Source: Janthinobacterium aquaticum (GTDB lineage Bacteria > Pseudomonadota > Gammaproteobacteria > Burkholderiales > Burkholderiaceae_D). From it: a stretch of 64,000 bases of DNA. Positions 1 to 10,473 of this stretch are shown here, piece by piece; the stretch's first letter is position 1; every line of letters starts with the position of its first letter. Location of the stretch: the NCBI RefSeq assembly GCF_009208565.1, contig NZ_WFLK01000007.1, positions 124,001-188,000 on the forward strand. The letters run 5' to 3'. The notes beneath the pieces were generated by a model. It worked only from the letters and a program-made list of their open reading frames with translations. It made no database searches and was not told where the DNA came from. Position numbers and translations under genes: made by a program.

Positions 1-2
1 AC

Positions 3-503
3 AACGATATCGTGCTGTACGATCCCAACCAGCCCGACCTGGTCGCCAATGCCGGACGCTACGGGCGGGGCCAGGTACTCAAGCACTTGAGCACCACCAA
101 CTACCTCGACAATTCGAACCGCGATGGTGTCGGTCGCACGCGCTTTCACTTTCTTGACGAGGTGGCCGACGGCATGTATCTAAAGGTCATCAATGGCTCG
201 ATATTGATGTTCAACTCGCTCTACGTGAACCAGCCGATTGCCAACTGGCGCCGCTGCGACCCTGCCAATACCATGCTCGGCGAGCCTGAAGACGTGGCCG
301 GCTTTCGCTACTGCCTCGATGTTGCCCGCAAGCCGCTGGGTGTGCGCGCCGACGGTTCACGCTTCATGAACTCGAACGCGCTGTACCAGAGCACCACCGA
401 GCAGGTCGAGCAATACGGACTGTGGAAAGCGGCCCAGCTGGGCGCCGATCCGGCACGCCTGAAAGTCTGGCGCGACTGGACCGACGCTGCCTGGCCCAAC
501 TGA
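3..503 (+). CDS. C-terminal part of an unrecognised protein (5' end outside window)
   Basis: The frame is open from the first complete codon at position 3, so the gene starts before the window. A GTG at 12 is not a convincing start because the same frame continues upstream of it. At least 167 residues are visible, ending in DAAWPN at a TGA. I do not recognise the family. The visible part is soluble-looking, without membrane segments or cysteine clusters, and is rich in aromatic and asparagine residues (for example YVNQPIANWRR). It may be the tail of a larger enzyme. It converges on the flavin reductase-like gene, whose stop lies about 20 bp away. Codon use matches the neighbours, so it is probably real. 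Confidence 0.7.
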   Translation, partial: NDIVLYDPNQPDLVANAGRYGRGQVLKHLSTTNYLDNSNRDGVGRTRFHFLDEVADGMYLKVINGSILMFNSLYVNQPIANWRRCDPANTMLGEPEDVAGFRYCLDVARKPLGVRADGSRFMNSNALYQSTTEQVEQYGLWKAAQLGADPARLKVWRDWTDAAWPN

Positions 504-523
504 CGTCCGGCAGCAGGCGCCGC

Positions 524-1150
524 TTACGGCCAGGCCGGGCGGCGCATCTTGAACAGGCGGTCTGCGGTGATTTCAAAATAATCGGCCGGGCCGCCTGCCC
601 GCAGTATCGGCGCGGCAGCGGCCGTGTCGTACACGCCGTCTTTGAGCAGATGGCGGGCAATATGCACCCCCACCACTTCGCCCAGCACCAGCCAGCTGCC
701 CACGCCATTGCCGTCCAGCCCCTGCAGCTCGATGATCTGCGTGCTGCGACACTCGAACGACACCGGGCTTTGCGCCACGCGCGGCACGCTCACCACGCGC
801 GACGCGGCCGGGGTCAGCCCGGCCAGCGCAAATTCATCGACCTCGGGCGGCGCCGCCACGCAGCTGGCATTCATCGCCTCGGCCAGCGGCCGCGTGGCCA
901 GGTTCCACACGAATTCGCCGGTCTGTTCGATATTGCGCAGCGTATCCTTGCGCCCGATGCTGGAAAAACCGACCAGCGGCGGCGTATAGTTGAAGGCATT
1001 GAAAAAGCTGTACGGCGCCAGGTTCAGCACGCCGGCGCTGCTGCGCGAGGCGATCCAGCCGATCGGGCGCGGCCCGACAATCGCGTTGAACGGGTCGTGC
1101 GGCAGGCCGTGGCCGTGGCCTGGCTCATAAAAATGAAGGTCGTCTGTCAT
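524..1150 (-). CDS. Flavin reductase-like (FMN-binding split barrel) protein
   Basis: This 208-residue protein looks like a flavin reductase-like domain protein that binds FMN in a split beta-barrel. Visible family features are PRPIGWIASR near residue 27, the following NLAPYSFFN segment, and DTLRNI near residue 70. Such proteins act as flavin reductases or as flavoproteins of unknown substrate in the cytoplasm. I chose the ATG at 1150 (MTDDLHFYEP) because the upstream in-frame extension to 1249 is low-complexity and unlike the family. The ribosome binding site is weak. It stands alone, convergent with the truncated gene and divergent from the permease gene. The exact substrate cannot be read from the sequence. 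Confidence 0.85.
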   Translation of the reverse strand: MTDDLHFYEPGHGHGLPHDPFNAIVGPRPIGWIASRSSAGVLNLAPYSFFNAFNYTPPLVGFSSIGRKDTLRNIEQTGEFVWNLATRPLAEAMNASCVAAPPEVDEFALAGLTPAASRVVSVPRVAQSPVSFECRSTQIIELQGLDGNGVGSWLVLGEVVGVHIARHLLKDGVYDTAAAAPILRAGGPADYFEITADRLFKMRRPAWP

Positions 1151-1299
1151 CTGTTCATGTGGTGTGGATGGCGCTCGGGGCAAGCGCCGCAGGGGCAAGC
1201 TTAACGGATTTACCGCGGCGCCACAGGCGCGACATTTGTGTGGCGACAAGCCAGCCCTGTGCTTTATGATGAGGCAACCCCACTACTTGGCAAACTATT

Positions 1300-2364
1300 A
1301 TGATCATGCAACAACTCACGCTGCACCAGAAAGTGTTTTTGCTGCTGCTGGCGCTCGTTACCATTGGCTTTGGCTGGATACTGGCGCCCTATGCCGGCGC
1401 CATTTTCTGGGGGCTGGTGCTGGCGATCCTGTTTGCACCGGTGTACCGCTGGTTGCTGGCCAAGAGCAAGGGGCGCGCGACGCTGGCGGCGATGCTGACG
1501 CTGTTGCTCATTATCGTGATGGTGATCCTGCCGCTGTCGCTGATCTCCGCCTCGCTGGTCAACCAGGCGGCTGGCGTGGTGGAAATGGTACGTTCGGGGC
1601 AGTTTTCAGTGGCCACGTTTTTCAGCAAGATCATGTCGGTGCTGCCGCAGTGGCTGGTCAATCTGCTCGACCGTTTCGACCTGACCACGCTGGCCAGCCT
1701 GCAGGACAAACTGACGGCCGGCGCCTCGCAGGTCAGTCAGGTGGTGGCCGTCAAGGCCATCAATGTGGGCATGTACACGTTTGAATTTCTGACCAGCCTG
1801 TGCATCATGCTGTATCTGCTGTTCTTCCTGTTTCGCGATGGCGCAGCGCTGTCGGCGCGCATCCGTGCGTCCATTCCGCTGAGCCGCAAGTACAAGCAGC
1901 GCCTGTTCAACAACTTCACCACCGTGATCCGCGCCACCGTCAAGGGCAATATCCTGGTGGCGATTGCGCAAGGCGCGCTGGGTGGGCTGGCGTTCTGGTA
2001 TCTTGATATTCCGGCGCCGCTGCTGTGGGCCGTGCTGATGGCCTTCCTGTCGCTGCTGCCGGCCGTTGGCGCGGCGCTGGTGTGGGGGCCGGTGGCCGTG
2101 TATTTCCTCAGCACCGGCGCCATCTGGCAAGGCGCGGGACTGGCCGCCTATGGCGTGCTGGTGATCGGCCTGGTCGACAATGTGCTGCGCCCGATTCTGG
2201 TCGGCAAAGACACCAAGATGCCCGACTATGTGGTGCTGCTGTCGACCATCGGCGGCATGGCGCTGCTGGGCCTGCACGGCTTCGTGATCGGCCCGGTGGT
2301 GGCAGCGCTGTTTATTGCGTCGTGGGATTTGTTTGCTTCGGCAACCGAGTTTCAGGAAGAGTAA
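1300..2364 (+). CDS. AI-2E/PerM family membrane transport protein
   Basis: A 354-residue polytopic inner-membrane protein of the AI-2E transporter (PerM/TqsA, former DUF20) family. Two hydrophobic helices open the protein (about residues 10-45), another follows near 65-90, then a long amphipathic stretch (95-150), and a C-terminal block of helices from about 150 to 340 with the conserved region around WAVLMAFLSLLPAVGAALVW. Members have been linked to autoinducer-2 export or to ion antiport; the family name alone does not show quorum sensing here. The start is ATG at 1300 or the second ATG at 1306; neither has a clear ribosome binding site. Its TAA stop lies one base before a REP element. Confidence 0.85.
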   Translation: MIMQQLTLHQKVFLLLLALVTIGFGWILAPYAGAIFWGLVLAILFAPVYRWLLAKSKGRATLAAMLTLLLIIVMVILPLSLISASLVNQAAGVVEMVRSGQFSVATFFSKIMSVLPQWLVNLLDRFDLTTLASLQDKLTAGASQVSQVVAVKAINVGMYTFEFLTSLCIMLYLLFFLFRDGAALSARIRASIPLSRKYKQRLFNNFTTVIRATVKGNILVAIAQGALGGLAFWYLDIPAPLLWAVLMAFLSLLPAVGAALVWGPVAVYFLSTGAIWQGAGLAAYGVLVIGLVDNVLRPILVGKDTKMPDYVVLLSTIGGMALLGLHGFVIGPVVAALFIASWDLFASATEFQEE

Positions 2365-2365
2365 C

Positions 2366-2462
2366 GTAGGTCGGATTAGGCCCTTCGGGCCGTAATCCGA
2401 CAACATTGTTGACATCAGCTGTATTGTCGGATTACGCCGCTACGCGGCTAATCCGACCTACG
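2366..2462. repeat. REP pair (BIME) between convergent genes
   Basis: Two REP units in opposite orientation. The first (2366-2410) reads GTAGGTCGGATTAG, a short variable stem, then CGTAATCCGACA followed by ACATTGTT. The second (2426-2462) is its reverse complement, starting GTCGGATTACGCC and ending in TAATCCGACCTACG. The pair fills the space between the permease stop and the WD40-like gene, and the CTA of the second unit (2458-2460) is that gene's TAG stop on the minus strand. The GTAG head followed by an imperfect palindrome is the classic layout of REPs mobilised by RAYT transposases. Confidence 0.9.
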
Positions 2463-3384
2463 CGCTCTTGCCCGTCCTAAAACGCAGCGCCTGCAAACTG
2501 CCCTTCTCCCACGATCCGATTGCGGCCAGATCGCTGCCAGGCAAAAAATCGAGCGCGCACGGGTAGACAAACGGCAGCGCGCCGCGCTCTTCCAGGCCTG
2601 GCCAGCCATAGCATTCCAGCTGTCCCTTGCCGATACGCACCACCGCGCTGGCGTCCGGTAGCCAGCGTAGCGTATTGCCGGTGCCACCGCCCGGCGGCAC
2701 CACGCGAGTGTCCAACAGCAGGCCGTCGGCAACTGAATATATCGACAAACGCTGGGCGCCATCCCCGTAGTGCAAGGTGGCCAGCAGCGTGCCGTCGGGT
2801 GTCGCCATCAACGAATTCAACTTCGGCAGTTCCAGTACGCGCCGTGCGCCACCGGCCTGCAAAGGCCATTGCCATAGCGTGCAGTAGTCAGGCGGCTGCG
2901 CCTGCCCTTCTTCGACCGTCTTCACGCCATGCTGCAGCAGCAGCTGGCCTGCGCCCAGCGTCTGCAAGCCGCGCAGCATCTCGCCTGCATGCTCGTGCAT
3001 GAATACCACCTTGCCGGTGGCAGCCTCGCGCACCTGCAGGCGGCCATTCCAGCCGCCATCGGCCAGATACTGACCGCACGGTGACCAGGCCGGGGCGCAG
3101 CCTTCACCGTCTTTTTTATTCTGGAAGTTGACGAGCAGCTCGCCGCTGGTCACGTCCACCACCGCCATCTGTCCGGTGGTGCTCTTGATGGCGACGCGGC
3201 TGCCATCGGGCGACAAGGCCATGTTCGAGCAGTGGGCAATGAACTTGCCGCGCCAGCGCTTCTGGCGCGTGGCGACGTCCCACGCCACCAGATCGCGGCC
3301 CAGCACCAGCAAGGTGGCGCCATTGGCTGAAAACGCCACGCCGTAGGCACAGCCCAGATTGAGCGGCTTGGCAGGCGTACTCAT
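2458..3384 (-). CDS. WD40-like beta-propeller protein, function unknown
   Basis: This 308-residue protein appears to be a beta-propeller built from WD40-like repeats. Recurrent blades of the type MALSPDGSRVAIKS, PAWSPCGQYLADGG and MATPDGTLLATLHYGD are each followed by a strand ending in a conserved hydrophobic-aspartate turn (VAWDVATRQ, VAVVDVTSGE-like). There is no signal peptide or membrane segment, so it is probably a cytoplasmic scaffold. It is translationally coupled to the upstream GNAT acetyltransferase gene: the ATG overlaps that gene's stop by 4 bp, which suggests linked roles. The TAG stop is contributed by the adjoining REP element, so the exact C-terminus may differ in relatives lacking the repeat. 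Confidence 0.8.
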   Translation of the reverse strand: MSTPAKPLNLGCAYGVAFSANGATLLVLGRDLVAWDVATRQKRWRGKFIAHCSNMALSPDGSRVAIKSTTGQMAVVDVTSGELLVNFQNKKDGEGCAPAWSPCGQYLADGGWNGRLQVREAATGKVVFMHEHAGEMLRGLQTLGAGQLLLQHGVKTVEEGQAQPPDYCTLWQWPLQAGGARRVLELPKLNSLMATPDGTLLATLHYGDGAQRLSIYSVADGLLLDTRVVPPGGGTGNTLRWLPDASAVVRIGKGQLECYGWPGLEERGALPFVYPCALDFLPGSDLAAIGSWEKGSLQALRFRTGKSA

Positions 3385-3896
3385 GGCCGTGCCAGCCGGT
3401 ACACCACGCAGTCCATATCGTAGTGCCGCTCCTGGCCTGCATACTGCATGCCCAGGCGCGTCATGACCTTGATCGAGGCGGCATTGGCCGGGTCGGCCAC
3501 GGCAATGACCTCGGGGGCGCCGACCACGCCGAACGCATGCGCGACAATCGCCTGCGCCGCTTCGCTGGCATAGCCCTGGCCCCAGCCGGCGCGCGCCAGG
3601 CGCCAGCCGATTTCATGGGGTTTGCTGCGGTCGCCATCGAGATGCTGCAGGCAGGCCATGCCGATCATCCGGCCGTCGTGGCGGTCCAGCAGTATCCACC
3701 ACGAATAACCCCACTCGGCCCAGCGCGTAGTAATGCGTTTCAGGGCGGCGCGCGTAACATCCTCGGTCTCTGGCTGGCCACCGTTCAGATAGGTCATTAC
3801 TTCCGGATCGGTATTGAGCTCACGCATGCGCTCGTAGTGCGCTTCGGTAATCGGCTCCAGCCGCAGCCGCTGTGTAGTCAGTATGGTCATGGTCAA
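3381..3896 (-). CDS. GNAT family N-acetyltransferase
   Basis: A 171-residue acetyltransferase of the RimJ/RimL-like GNAT fold, which transfers acetyl from acetyl-CoA to an amine. The N-terminal TQRLRLEPITEAHYERM is typical of the Acetyltransf_3 group. The acetyl-CoA loop appears as RLARAGWGQGYASEAAQ (about residues 100-116), and NAASIKVMTRLGM marks the conserved C-terminal helix-turn. The substrate is unknown. The stop overlaps the start of the WD40-like gene by 4 bp, so the two are likely co-translated. Upstream lies a 270 bp region shared divergently with the peroxidase unit. Confidence 0.88.
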   Translation of the reverse strand: MTMTILTTQRLRLEPITEAHYERMRELNTDPEVMTYLNGGQPETEDVTRAALKRITTRWAEWGYSWWILLDRHDGRMIGMACLQHLDGDRSKPHEIGWRLARAGWGQGYASEAAQAIVAHAFGVVGAPEVIAVADPANAASIKVMTRLGMQYAGQERHYDMDCVVYRLARP

Positions 3897-4030
3897 TTCA
3901 GCCAGGTAAAAAAGGGCAATCTGGTTTGGACAAAGGTCGCGGCGCAGCCCGTCACTTGTATTTTTGAAAACATCCTGCAGCCGCCACGCGCCACAGCGCA
4001 GGGCCGTGGCGGCCAGTATAAGTAACTATC

Positions 4031-4053
4031 GATATGAAATCATATTTCATATC
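4031..4053. promoter_or_regulatory. Perfect inverted repeat, candidate operator
   Basis: GATATGAAAT (4031-4040) and ATTTCATATC (4044-4053) form a perfect 10 bp inverted repeat around a 3 bp centre. It lies in an AT-rich patch between the divergent GNAT gene and the peroxidase unit, about 118 bp before the first peroxidase-unit ATG. It has no T-tract, so an operator is more likely than a terminator. The bound protein is unknown. Confidence 0.55.
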
Positions 4054-4170
4054 AATTATCATCCGACAATTGTATTAACTTGGCAATAAGTGCAAAAATA
4101 TAGCTTTTGACGCCGCTGGTGGCACCGCGTAGTGTCGGTCTTCCCGACTACCACGTATGAGGAGCCATTC

Positions 4171-4629
4171 ATGGCCAATCCGCTGTGCTTAATGATGCCG
4201 GTACTCCCTGGCACCGATCCGATGAACATTGCTGCGACGCTGCAGGAGTATCAACCGAAAATCAGTGAGGCACTGACCGGTATCGGTACCGTGCACTTTG
4301 CCCGCTTTACGCTGCTCGACCGTGCCCAGCCCAATCTGCTGCCCAAGGCCGGCGCCACTGGCCCCTCCGACACCTTGATTATCGGCGTGATCACTGAATA
4401 TGACGGTGACTTCAACAGCTATATCGAAGATTTCGTGGCGCGACTGGGCGTGGTGTTTGACGCGCTGCTACAGTTTGTCGTCGGCGGCAAGGCAGTGATT
4501 CCCGTTGCCGACCATGTCAGTGCGTTTGAAGCCTTCATTACCGCCAACGACGCCGCGCAGCACTTGCCCAATACCGGCCTCTACAGCGCCTATACGCAGA
4601 CAGTCCAGCAAATCCTCGCCTTGAGCTGA
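4171..4629 (+). CDS. Small protein paired with DyP-type peroxidase
   Basis: This 152-residue protein begins at ATG 4171, which has a strong ribosome binding site (GAGGAG at 4159-4164); the longer in-frame start at 4132 lacks one. I do not know a named function. The segment TVHFARFTLLD followed by IIGVITEYDGDFNSYIEDF resembles one half of the ferredoxin-like alpha/beta barrel seen in DyP peroxidases and related dimeric barrel proteins, so it may be a structural or regulatory partner. It ends 67 bp before the peroxidase gene in the same direction, which suggests one transcript. There is no signal peptide. Confidence 0.75.
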   Translation: MANPLCLMMPVLPGTDPMNIAATLQEYQPKISEALTGIGTVHFARFTLLDRAQPNLLPKAGATGPSDTLIIGVITEYDGDFNSYIEDFVARLGVVFDALLQFVVGGKAVIPVADHVSAFEAFITANDAAQHLPNTGLYSAYTQTVQQILALS

Positions 4630-4696
4630 ACCGATTGCCACGCCGGGGCAGCGCAAGCGGCCCCGCTACCTTGCCCCAGTCCCCCGGAGAGACAGC

Positions 4697-6130
4697 ATGG
4701 CAGATGTCACCATCGATTACGACGACGTGCAAGGCACGATCCTGCGCGGCTACCGCGTCAACCTGGCGCGCCATTTCATCTTCAGCATTACCGACGCCGC
4801 GCAGGCCCGGCTTACCATCACGGCCCTGCTTGACGGCAGCGGCGCACTGCCGCCCATTACCACCGCGCGCCATATCTATCCGAAGCCGCCCTGCTTCCTG
4901 AACCTCAGTTTTACTGCACCCGGCCTGTCTGCGCTGGGCGTGGCGGCGGCCGACCTGGCCACCTTTGACCAGGCGTTCCAGCGTGGCGCGGCCGATCCGG
5001 CCAGCGTTGCGGCGGTGGGCGACATCGGCACCAGCGCCCCCGAGCACTGGCTGGGCAACCTGGGAGCGGCCACCGAAGCTGGCCAGGTGCACGCACTGCT
5101 GAGCCTGTGGGTCAGCGAATCGAGCGAGGTGCTGGAGTCGACTTCGGTCACGCTGCGGCGCGCCTTCGCCGATGGCTGGCATGAACTGTATGCACACGAC
5201 AGCGTGGCCCTGCCGGGCAACCGCGTGCACTTCGGCTACCGCGACAACATCGCCCAGCCCGACGTCGAAGGCGCTCCACCACGCAAGCACGAACCGCTGG
5301 CCGAACCCGACCCGCTCAACAGCGTCAAGACGGGCGAATTCCTGCTCGGCTATCCGAATGAAAACGGCGGCACTTACCAGGTACAGCCGGCACAGCTGTC
5401 CACCAATGGCAGCTATGCCGCCTTCCGCATCCTGGAGCAGGACGTCGCCCTGTTCGACACCATTCTGAGCGAGGCTGCGGCCAGCTCCGGGCTCAGCACC
5501 GAAATGGTGGCCGCCAAGATGTGCGGGCGCTGGCGCAATGGCAATCCGCTGGTACTGCGGCCTGACGAAGCCGGCCCGGTACTGCCGGACGCCAGCCTGA
5601 ACCACTTTCACTATGTCGACGCACAGCCGGAACTGGACGACACGCTGGGCCTGAAATGTCCGATCGGCTCGCATATCCGGCGCAACAATCCGCGCGACGA
5701 GGCAGTGGTGGGCACCTCGGCGCGCCACCATCGCATCGTGCGGCGCGCCATGCCCTATGGCAGCGAATATGATGCAAACCAACCCATTGCGGAGCAACGC
5801 GGCCTGGTCGGCTATTTCATCAATGCCAACCTGCGCAATCAATTCGAATTTCTGATGCAGCAATGGAACGATGACGATACTTTCGTCAAATCGGCGGTCG
5901 GCCCGGCAGGCCCCTCGGCGGGCAATGCCACGCTCAATATCAGCGGCCAGGACATCTTCCTGGGAGTCAACGACCCGGCCACCAGTTCCTTTACCTTGCC
6001 CGGCACGGGCCCCAAAGGCAGCGGCAACAAGAAGCTGCAGCATTTCTCGCGCAGCGTCATCACGCGTGGCGGCGTGTATTGCTTCTTCCCCAGCATCACC
6101 GGACTGCGCTACCTGGCAAACCTGGACTAG
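4697..6130 (+). CDS. DyP-type heme peroxidase
   Basis: A 477-residue dye-decolorizing peroxidase using H2O2 and heme b to oxidise aromatic substrates. The distal region is GYRDNIAQP (residues 180-188), retaining Asp183 where the family has GxxDG but with Asn instead of the last Gly. NGSYAAFR supplies the likely distal Arg244. CPIGSHIRRNNPR contains the probable proximal heme ligand His326. The length fits the larger DyP subclasses. There is no Tat or Sec signal, so it should be cytoplasmic or carried by another protein. It follows the small partner gene and ends at a bidirectional terminator. Natural substrates are unknown. Confidence 0.92.
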   Translation: MADVTIDYDDVQGTILRGYRVNLARHFIFSITDAAQARLTITALLDGSGALPPITTARHIYPKPPCFLNLSFTAPGLSALGVAAADLATFDQAFQRGAADPASVAAVGDIGTSAPEHWLGNLGAATEAGQVHALLSLWVSESSEVLESTSVTLRRAFADGWHELYAHDSVALPGNRVHFGYRDNIAQPDVEGAPPRKHEPLAEPDPLNSVKTGEFLLGYPNENGGTYQVQPAQLSTNGSYAAFRILEQDVALFDTILSEAAASSGLSTEMVAAKMCGRWRNGNPLVLRPDEAGPVLPDASLNHFHYVDAQPELDDTLGLKCPIGSHIRRNNPRDEAVVGTSARHHRIVRRAMPYGSEYDANQPIAEQRGLVGYFINANLRNQFEFLMQQWNDDDTFVKSAVGPAGPSAGNATLNISGQDIFLGVNDPATSSFTLPGTGPKGSGNKKLQHFSRSVITRGGVYCFFPSITGLRYLANLD

Positions 6131-6177
6131 GCGACAATCGTTGCGAAGCGGCCGCTACTGCGCGGTGCGCTTGGGCG

Positions 6178-6210
6178 AAAAAAAAAGACGATACAGGATC
6201 GTCTTTTTTT
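6178..6210. terminator. Bidirectional intrinsic terminator
   Basis: A stem GACGAT / ATCGTC with a short ACAGG loop, extended by an A-run on the left (6178-6186) and a T-run on the right (6204-6210), lies between the convergent DyP peroxidase and phosphoribosyltransferase genes. It can serve both strands. Confidence 0.9.
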
Positions 6211-6240
6211 CTGCTGCACGAAGGTGCACGAAAGGGCAAA

Positions 6241-6786
6241 TTACTTGCCGGCTTCGCCTTTCTTGATCCAGGCGGCCAGCTGGTGCGGGCGCAGGCCGTC
6301 GTATTCTTCGAACGGCTGGTGGATCCACGGGTTGTGTGGCAGCTCTTCGATGTAATAGTCAGGACGCACCACCGAGCAGCCCTTGAGCCAGATCACGGCC
6401 GATTTGACTTCGGTCACGCCAGGGAAGTTGTCCTTCAGGTGACGCGTGACCTTGTCGAGCGTGACGCCCGAATCGGCCAGGTCGTCGACCAGCAGGATGC
6501 GGCCGGCCAGCGGGCCCTTGGTCATGGTCATGTATTTGGCGATATCGAGGTCGCCCTGGGTGGTGCCCTTGTCTTCGCGGTACGAGCTGGTCGACAGGAT
6601 CGCCAGTGGCAGGTCAAAAATGCGCGAGAACACGTCGCCCGGGCGCACGCCGCCGCGCGCCAGGCACAGCACCTGGTCAAATTTCCAGCCCGACTCATGG
6701 ACTTTGAGCGCCAGGCGCTCGATCAGGCGGTGGTATTCTTCCCAGTTCACCCACAGGTGCTGGTCGTTCGATTGTGGCGTAGTCAT
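6241..6786 (-). CDS. Phosphoribosyltransferase (PRTase family)
   Basis: A 181-residue type I phosphoribosyltransferase, which uses PRPP to convert a nucleobase to its nucleotide. The PRPP-binding loop is VDDLADSGVT (residues 100-109), and LCLARGGVRPGD (about 40-51) forms the upstream loop. It resembles xanthine/hypoxanthine-type PRTases, although base specificity cannot be read off. I chose ATG 6786 (MTTPQSND) because the longer frame to 7170 overlaps purA and has no family similarity. It is the last gene of the hisZ-purA unit, 74 bp after purA, which fits a purine salvage role. Confidence 0.88.
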   Translation of the reverse strand: MTTPQSNDQHLWVNWEEYHRLIERLALKVHESGWKFDQVLCLARGGVRPGDVFSRIFDLPLAILSTSSYREDKGTTQGDLDIAKYMTMTKGPLAGRILLVDDLADSGVTLDKVTRHLKDNFPGVTEVKSAVIWLKGCSVVRPDYYIEELPHNPWIHQPFEEYDGLRPHQLAAWIKKGEAGK

Positions 6787-6860
6787 AGTCTTGTTCTTGA
6801 AAGTGATACTGATAGCTTGATTGAAAAAATCCGCCTTGCGGCGGATTGTGTCCAGCAGGT

Positions 6861-9337
<2,477 letters not shown>

Positions 9338-9524
9338 GAGGGAGCGTGATACGGAAGAAAGTTGAAAAATGCTTCAGGCGAGGCAGCGGCGGGCGTGCCA
9401 GGCAAGAGGCCGAACCTGGCATTTTACGCGAAAACGTGTGACTTTTGGGATAACTTCTGGCCGCGAACCTTTGCCAGTGGTAAAAAATCAGCACTTTTTG
9501 CCGGCACGCCACAGGCTGGCACAC

Positions 9525-9557
9525 AAAAAAACAGGGCCGGCATCGCTGCCGGCCCTG
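9525..9557 (-). terminator. Intrinsic terminator after hflC
   Basis: On the minus strand the stem CAGGGCCGGCA / TGCCGGCCCTG (9532-9557, 4-base loop) is followed by a run of seven T residues (9531-9525), 25 bp past the hflC stop. It closes the hfq-hflX-hflK-hflC unit. The 187 bp between it and the hisZ start show no other gene. Confidence 0.92.
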
Positions 9558-9582
9558 CCCTGACCATCAGGTATGACAGCGC

Positions 9583-10473
9583 TTACTTCTTCGGTGCGGC
9601 GCTGGCGCCGCCGGTGCTCTTGAAGTACTTGAAGAATTCCGAACTCGGATCGACCACCATCACGTCGCCCTTGTCCTTGAAGCTGGCACGGTAGGCTTCG
9701 AGGCTACGGTAGAACTTGTAGAACTCGGGATTCTTGCCAAACGCTTCGGCATACACCTGCGATGCCTGCGCGTCGCCTTCACCGCGCAGCTTTTCAGCGT
9801 CGCGGTAGGCTTCAGCCAGGATCACGGTGCGCTGCTTGTCGGCGTCGGCGCGGATCTTCTCCGATTCAGCCGAACCGGTCGAACGCAGCTCGTTGGCCAC
9901 GCGTACGCGTTCGGACTTCATGCGTTCGTACACCGAGTTGTTGATCTGGTCGACATAGTCGACGCGCTTCAGGCGTACATCGACGATTTCCACGCCGATC
10001 GCTTTCGCTTCGGCCGAGACCTTGGCCAGGATCGCTTCCATCACCTTGCCGCGCTGGCCCGAGATCACTTCGCGCACGGTGCGCTTGGTGATTTCATCGT
10101 TCAGCGCTGCCTTGACGATCTGCGACATGCGGTTGCGGGCCGGCTTTTCATCGCCGCCGAAGCTGCGGAAATACAGGCGCGGATCGGCAATGCGCCATTT
10201 CACGTAGGCGTCGACCAGGATGTTTTTCTTCTCGGCCGTAATGAAGCGTTCCGGCTCCGGCGTGTCGAGTGTCAGGATGCGCTTGTCCAGGTACAGCACA
10301 TTCTGGAACGGCGGCGGCAGCTTGAAGTACAGGCCCGGCGAGCTGATGACTTCCTTGACTTCACCGAGCGCAAACACCACGGCATATTTACGCTGGTCGA
10401 CCACGAACACGGTCGAAGACAGCAGCATGAGCGCGATAAAGCCCGCGATCAGGGCGGCAACGATGCGGTTCAT
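9583..10473 (-). CDS. hflC: HflC, FtsH protease modulator (SPFH protein)
   Basis: HflC is a membrane-anchored SPFH/band 7 protein that assembles with HflK into a large periplasmic cage around FtsH and limits its proteolysis. The 296-residue sequence has one N-terminal transmembrane helix (about residues 5-25, ALIAGFIALMLLSSTVFVV), then the band 7 domain (VVFALGEVKEVISSPGLYFKLP onward) and a long charged helix rich in Glu, Lys and Arg. Its ATG overlaps the hflK stop (TAATG), showing translational coupling. It is the last gene before the terminator at 9525-9557. Confidence 0.96.
   Translation of the reverse strand: MNRIVAALIAGFIALMLLSSTVFVVDQRKYAVVFALGEVKEVISSPGLYFKLPPPFQNVLYLDKRILTLDTPEPERFITAEKKNILVDAYVKWRIADPRLYFRSFGGDEKPARNRMSQIVKAALNDEITKRTVREVISGQRGKVMEAILAKVSAEAKAIGVEIVDVRLKRVDYVDQINNSVYERMKSERVRVANELRSTGSAESEKIRADADKQRTVILAEAYRDAEKLRGEGDAQASQVYAEAFGKNPEFYKFYRSLEAYRASFKDKGDVMVVDPSSEFFKYFKSTGGASAAPKK

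Noticed and set aside
1300-2364. Quorum-sensing role for the AI-2E family permease
   Set aside because: The family name is historical; no luxS or AI-2 gene lies nearby and several members are ion antiporters.
4538-6043. 501-codon open frame antisense to the DyP peroxidase gene
   Set aside because: Shadow of the peroxidase reading frame; composition is unlike a real protein.
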